From assembly GCA_021800745.1 (NCBI GenBank), contig JAJYYS010000086.1:1-6895 (forward strand): 6,895 bases of DNA, written 5' to 3'. Below the pieces are notes generated by a model. That model worked only from the letters and a program-made list of their open reading frames with translations, searched no databases and was not told where the DNA came from. Source of the DNA: a bacterium. Its GTDB lineage: Bacteria > SZUA-79 > Acidulodesulfobacterales > Acidulodesulfobacteraceae. The position numbers were made by a program, and so were the translations under genes. The stretch's first letter is position 1. Each line of letters begins with the position of its first letter. Positions 5,570 to 6,895 of this stretch are shown piece after piece.

Positions 5570-6687
5570 AAATTAAATCGGAGGCGATATACGATATGAA
5601 TGGAACGGCAACTATAGAAAATTTGAACTTAAATAATGAAATCCGAAAGAATAATATTTCCGGCAATTCCCCCGAATATTTAAAAGTGAGTCTTGCGGCG
5701 GCGATGACGATGGATTTCGTACCGGGCATTTTTTACCGCAACGCTTGCCTGCACTGTATAAACGTTCTTCTAACCTACGACGAAGGATGCAGGGCAAATT
5801 GCGCATATTGCGGGCTTCAAAAATCTAGAGAAGGCGAATATAACGATAAGAGTTTCATAAGAGTCGATTGGCCGGTATTTAAAACGGACGATATTATCGA
5901 ATCCACCCTTAAAAAGAATAATATAGTGGATAGAATCTGTATTTCTATGATAACGCACGAAAGAGCAAAAGACGACACTTTCACGATTTTAAAAAGATTT
6001 GCGAACGAACTGCATTGTCCGGTTTCCATACTTATGACTCCGACGATATTAAAGCATGCCGATATAGACCGCTTTAAAGAATACGGCGCCGATATGGTAA
6101 CGGTTGCGCTGGATGCCGCAACCCCCGAATTATTTGACGAATACAGGGGAAGAGGAGTCGGCGGTCCGCACAGATGGGAAAAATATAACGATATACTGGA
6201 ATATTCCGTTTCCGTATTCGGTAAAAATAAGGTGGGATGCCATCTTGTAGTCGGTTTGGGCGAAACGGAACGGGAAATGATTTTTAGGATGCAGACGGTA
6301 AGAGATAAAGGCGCAAGGTCGCATCTTTTTTCTTTTTATCGGGAAAATGGTTCTAGATTAGAAAATCATCCTCAGTGTCCGGCGGGCCAATACAGAAGAA
6401 TTCAGGTTGCGAGACATATAATAGACTACGATATGGGCAGGGCGGAAGATATGAAATTCGAGGACGACGGAAAAATAACAGATTTCGGGATACCGTTTAA
6501 AAACGTAGCCGAAATAATAGAAAAGGGTGCGGCTTTTCAGACTACCGGCTGTCCGGGAAAGACGGAAATTTCAGCATGCAACAGACCTTTCGGAGATTCG
6601 TCTCCAAAAAATATAAGGAGTTTTCCTTTCGAACTTAACGCAGGCGACGTGAACAGGGTAAGAAAGGAACTGCTGGAATATGATTAA
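5566..6687 (+). CDS. lipS2: Radical SAM lipoyl synthase component, LipS2-type
   Basis: This 373-residue radical SAM protein is distantly related to biotin synthase. The SAM cluster motif is C75-X3-C79-X2-C82 (GCRANCAYCGLQ). An upstream pair C61-X2-C64 (ACLHC) and C-terminal C329 and C338 (GCPG...ACNRPFGDS) are probable ligands for an auxiliary cluster. The HLVVGLGETE segment near 226-235 resembles the BioB/LipA barrel. It is the expected partner of the LipS1-type protein for sulfur insertion into octanoyl-LbpA. The outer start overlaps the ligase stop by ATGA but has no ribosome site. An internal ATG at 5596 has GGAGG at 5580-5584, eleven bases upstream, and would give a 363-residue protein still containing every motif; it is a credible true start. 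The pair's numbering is less certain than the pathway. Confidence 0.8.
   Translation: MKIKSEAIYDMNGTATIENLNLNNEIRKNNISGNSPEYLKVSLAAAMTMDFVPGIFYRNACLHCINVLLTYDEGCRANCAYCGLQKSREGEYNDKSFIRVDWPVFKTDDIIESTLKKNNIVDRICISMITHERAKDDTFTILKRFANELHCPVSILMTPTILKHADIDRFKEYGADMVTVALDAATPELFDEYRGRGVGGPHRWEKYNDILEYSVSVFGKNKVGCHLVVGLGETEREMIFRMQTVRDKGARSHLFSFYRENGSRLENHPQCPAGQYRRIQVARHIIDYDMGRAEDMKFEDDGKITDFGIPFKNVAEIIEKGAAFQTTGCPGKTEISACNRPFGDSSPKNIRSFPFELNAGDVNRVRKELLEYD
5580..5584 (+). promoter_or_regulatory. Ribosome-binding site for an alternative lipS2 start
   Basis: GGAGG sits inside the first codons of the long lipS2 ORF and 11 bases before an in-frame ATG at 5596. The longer ORF's ATG at 5566 has only AT-rich sequence upstream, so this site argues for initiation at 5596. 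The spacing is slightly long, and coupling from the ligase stop could still serve the outer ATG. Confidence 0.5.
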
Positions 6688-6713
6688 TTTTAATGGAGAA
6701 AAGGAGAGCAAGA

Positions 6714-6895
6714 ATGTCCGAAGCGGAATTAGTCAAAGTAAAAGTAAAACATCTAAATAATTTGCAGAATCAGATTATTACAGGAAAACATACGCTTATA
6801 ACGGACGAACCGGAGGCCTCCGGAGGCGAAGAACTTGCCGTTAACCCGATAGAACTTGTTCTCGGAGCTGAAGGCGCATGTACGGTATCCGTTCT
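6714..6895 (+). CDS. OsmC-family protein, N-terminal part (runs off the window)
   Basis: An open frame starts at the ATG at 6714 with AAGGAG at 6701-6706, seven bases upstream, and continues to the last base (60 complete codons). An in-frame ATG at 6693 lies upstream but precedes the ribosome site, so 6714 is preferred. The protein begins MSEAELVKVKVK. A beta-rich region with TGKHTLITDEPEASGG follows, then NPIELVLGAEGACTVSV, the OsmC/Ohr-type motif (P-x-E-L...A-x-x-x-C) with the first redox cysteine of the family at residue 56. OsmC and Ohr proteins reduce peroxides using two cysteines, and OsmC-like variants occur near sulfur-metabolism genes. The second cysteine lies beyond the window. It is 26 bases after lipS2 and probably in the same operon; its substrate is unknown and could be a peroxide or a persulfide/thiol species (inference). 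Confidence 0.75.
   Translation, partial: MSEAELVKVKVKHLNNLQNQIITGKHTLITDEPEASGGEELAVNPIELVLGAEGACTVSV

Noticed and set aside
5566..6687. Biotin synthase (BioB)
   Set aside because: The radical SAM motif is similar, and LipS proteins are often annotated this way, but there are no biotin genes nearby and the lbpA, ligase and second radical SAM context fits LipS2.

Overview
The window is a compact, single-direction (+ strand) gene cluster. It encodes the end of a sulfur-oxidising heterodisulfide-reductase-like (sHdr) complex, then two lipoate-binding carrier proteins (LbpA) and the enzymes expected to build and attach their lipoyl group. All genes are closely packed. Most have strong Shine-Dalgarno (SD) sequences of the AGGAGG type, which indicates a bacterium. 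The DNA is fairly AT-rich (very AT-rich between genes), with many Fe-S and radical-SAM proteins, so an anaerobic or microaerophilic sulfur-metabolising chemolithotroph is likely. An uncultured lineage such as the acid-mine Acidulodesulfobacterales would fit, but the taxon is a guess.

Layout. Bases 1-249 are the 3' end of an HdrA-like flavoprotein gene. After an AT-rich 77-base gap come HdrC-like (327-971) and HdrB-like (968-1873) genes that overlap by ATGA. A 241-base gap follows. It carries a palindromic repeat with three related arms (1896-1971) and a plausible sigma-70-type promoter (2035-2063). A second, tightly spaced run then begins: lbpA copy 1 (2115-2555), lbpA copy 2 (2580-3026), a LipS1-type radical SAM protein (3029-4030), a three-part lipoate-protein ligase with a cysteine-rich DUF116-like tail (4031-5569) and a LipS2-type radical SAM protein (5566-6687). 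An OsmC-family gene begins at 6714 and runs off the end.

How the genes work together (established families plus inference). In sHdr sulfur oxidisers, sulfane sulfur is oxidised in the cytoplasm by a HdrA/HdrB/HdrC-type complex that requires the lipoylated carrier LbpA. The ligase would load octanoate or lipoate onto the LbpA lysine, and the LipS1/LipS2 pair would insert the two sulfurs on the protein-bound octanoyl chain. No LipA or LipB is seen here; LipS1/LipS2 plus ligase is the alternative lipoate assembly route. The window therefore holds an almost self-contained 'carrier plus cofactor factory' next to its client enzyme. The core system is known. The least familiar parts are the ligase-DUF116 fusion, the tandem carrier duplication and the adjoining OsmC-like gene.
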